In this document: positions 12,011 to 12,541 of the stretch, piece after piece
How positions within the stretch are numbered: position 1 is the stretch's first letter
Layout of the letters: each line of letters opens with the position of its first letter
Assembly (NCBI GenBank): GCA_938049795.1
Contig: CALLCD010000127.1
Location: 1-12,541, forward strand
DNA length: 12,541 nucleotides
Direction of reading: 5' to 3'
Source of the DNA: an uncultured Hyphomonadaceae bacterium
Lineage (GTDB): Bacteria > Pseudomonadota > Alphaproteobacteria > Caulobacterales > Hyphomonadaceae
Position numbers and translations under genes: made by a program
Notes under the pieces: model-generated
What the model was told of the DNA's origin: nothing
Database searches by the model: none
Seen by the model: the letters and a program-made list of their open reading frames with translations, nothing else

Positions 12011-12541
12011 CTATTTATTCTTGAAATGCGGCGTGCGCTTTTCGACAAAAGCCTCCATCCCTTCGGACTGGTCTTCGGTCGCAAACAGCGAATGGAACAG
12101 CCGCCGCTCATGCATAATGCCATGCGAGAGCGTTGTCTCATAAGCCGCATTGACCATTTCTTTCGTCAGCATCGCGGTTGCGCGCGGCATGGCGGCGATC
12201 TTCTTGGCCACCGATTTGGCCTCCTCCAGCAAGTCCTCCACCGGCACAATCCGCGACACCAGCCCGCACCGCTCAGCCTCTTGCGCATCCATCATCCGCC
12301 CTGTCAGGCACATTTCCATCGCTTTGGATTTGCCGATAAACCGCGTTAGACGCTGCGTGCCGCCTGCGCCCGGGGACACCCCAATCGTAATCTCCGGCTG
12401 ACCAAACTTCGCATTCTCGCCCGCAAGGATAAAGTCGCACATCATCGCCAACTCACACCCGCCGCCCAGCGCATAGCCCGCCACCGCGGCAATCACCGGC
12501 TTGCGGCACCGTGACGCCCGTTCCCAATTGGCCGTAATGAA
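12011..12541 (-). CDS. Enoyl-CoA hydratase (crotonase family), N-terminus outside the window
   Basis: Hydrates trans-2-enoyl-CoA to 3-hydroxyacyl-CoA in fatty-acid beta-oxidation. The visible 176 residues are the C-terminal two thirds: ITANWERASRCRKPVIAAVAGYALGGGCELAMMCDF with the oxyanion-hole glycines and first catalytic Glu (GGGCE), then FGQPEITIGVSPGAGGTQRLTRFIGK with the second catalytic Glu (PEI). Both glutamates being present supports true hydratase activity over other crotonase-fold enzymes. The tail FVEKRTPHFKNK is typical of short-chain enoyl-CoA hydratases. The frame stays open to base 12541, so the gene starts beyond the right edge. The GTG near 12496 is an internal Val, not the start. 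Confidence 0.93.
   Translation of the reverse strand, partial: FITANWERASRCRKPVIAAVAGYALGGGCELAMMCDFILAGENAKFGQPEITIGVSPGAGGTQRLTRFIGKSKAMEMCLTGRMMDAQEAERCGLVSRIVPVEDLLEEAKSVAKKIAAMPRATAMLTKEMVNAAYETTLSHGIMHERRLFHSLFATEDQSEGMEAFVEKRTPHFKNK

Overview
This looks like chromosomal DNA of an alphaproteobacterium, probably from the Caulobacterales/Hyphomonadales/Rhodobacterales side. The pointers are a CpdR-type cell-cycle response regulator, the arginine-rich Cro/C1-type regulator family typical of that class, an IMPase-type histidinol phosphatase (HisN) and codon use biased to G/C in third positions. This placement is an inference; no rRNA or other taxonomic marker is present.

Layout. (1) Bases 1 to about 1520 are the right end of an integrated element: a small helix-turn-helix protein overlapping a tyrosine recombinase gene. 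It abuts the 3' end of a leftward tRNA-Val(GAC) gene (1517-1591), which is the evident attachment site. The recombinase frame does not stop before the tRNA. It runs antisense through the tRNA and the chromosomal flank and stops on a TAG that overlaps the stop codon of cpdR. (2) Bases 1592-3028 are core chromosome: cpdR (leftward) diverges from an N-formylglutamate amidohydrolase family gene. (3) Bases 3029-3273 form a palindrome-rich gap with a strong leftward terminator and, in my reading, a candidate small RNA on the minus strand. (4) Bases 3274-4554 hold an XRE-type regulator followed by hisN. (5) Bases 4555-4657 are a structured G-rich spacer between the convergent hisN and an hsp20 gene. 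The hsp20 leader carries a ROSE-like RNA-thermometer hairpin over its ribosome binding site. (6) Bases 5339-6291 encode a lipoprotein with a methyltransferase fold, followed by a textbook terminator. (7) Bases 6425-7726 hold a 2OG-Fe(II) oxygenase family gene and, convergent to it, a secreted coiled-coil protein of unknown function. (8) Bases 7920-9080 are ppa plus a LysE-type exporter. (9) Bases 9228-11148 are a TetR-type regulator and cyclopropane-fatty-acyl-phospholipid synthase (cfa). (10) Bases 11291-11986 encode another SAM-dependent methyltransferase, convergent with an enoyl-CoA hydratase gene cut by the window end.

Apart from the integrated element this is a housekeeping and stress region: cell-cycle proteolysis control, histidine biosynthesis, heat shock, pyrophosphate hydrolysis, membrane-lipid modification and fatty-acid oxidation. 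I see no defence system, CRISPR array, IS element or secondary-metabolite cluster. The best second-look items are non-coding or at junctions: the host-encoded tail of the recombinase, the minus-strand sRNA candidate with a UUCG hairpin and an exposed CCUCCC, and the ROSE-like hsp20 leader. No gap between genes exceeds 300 bases.
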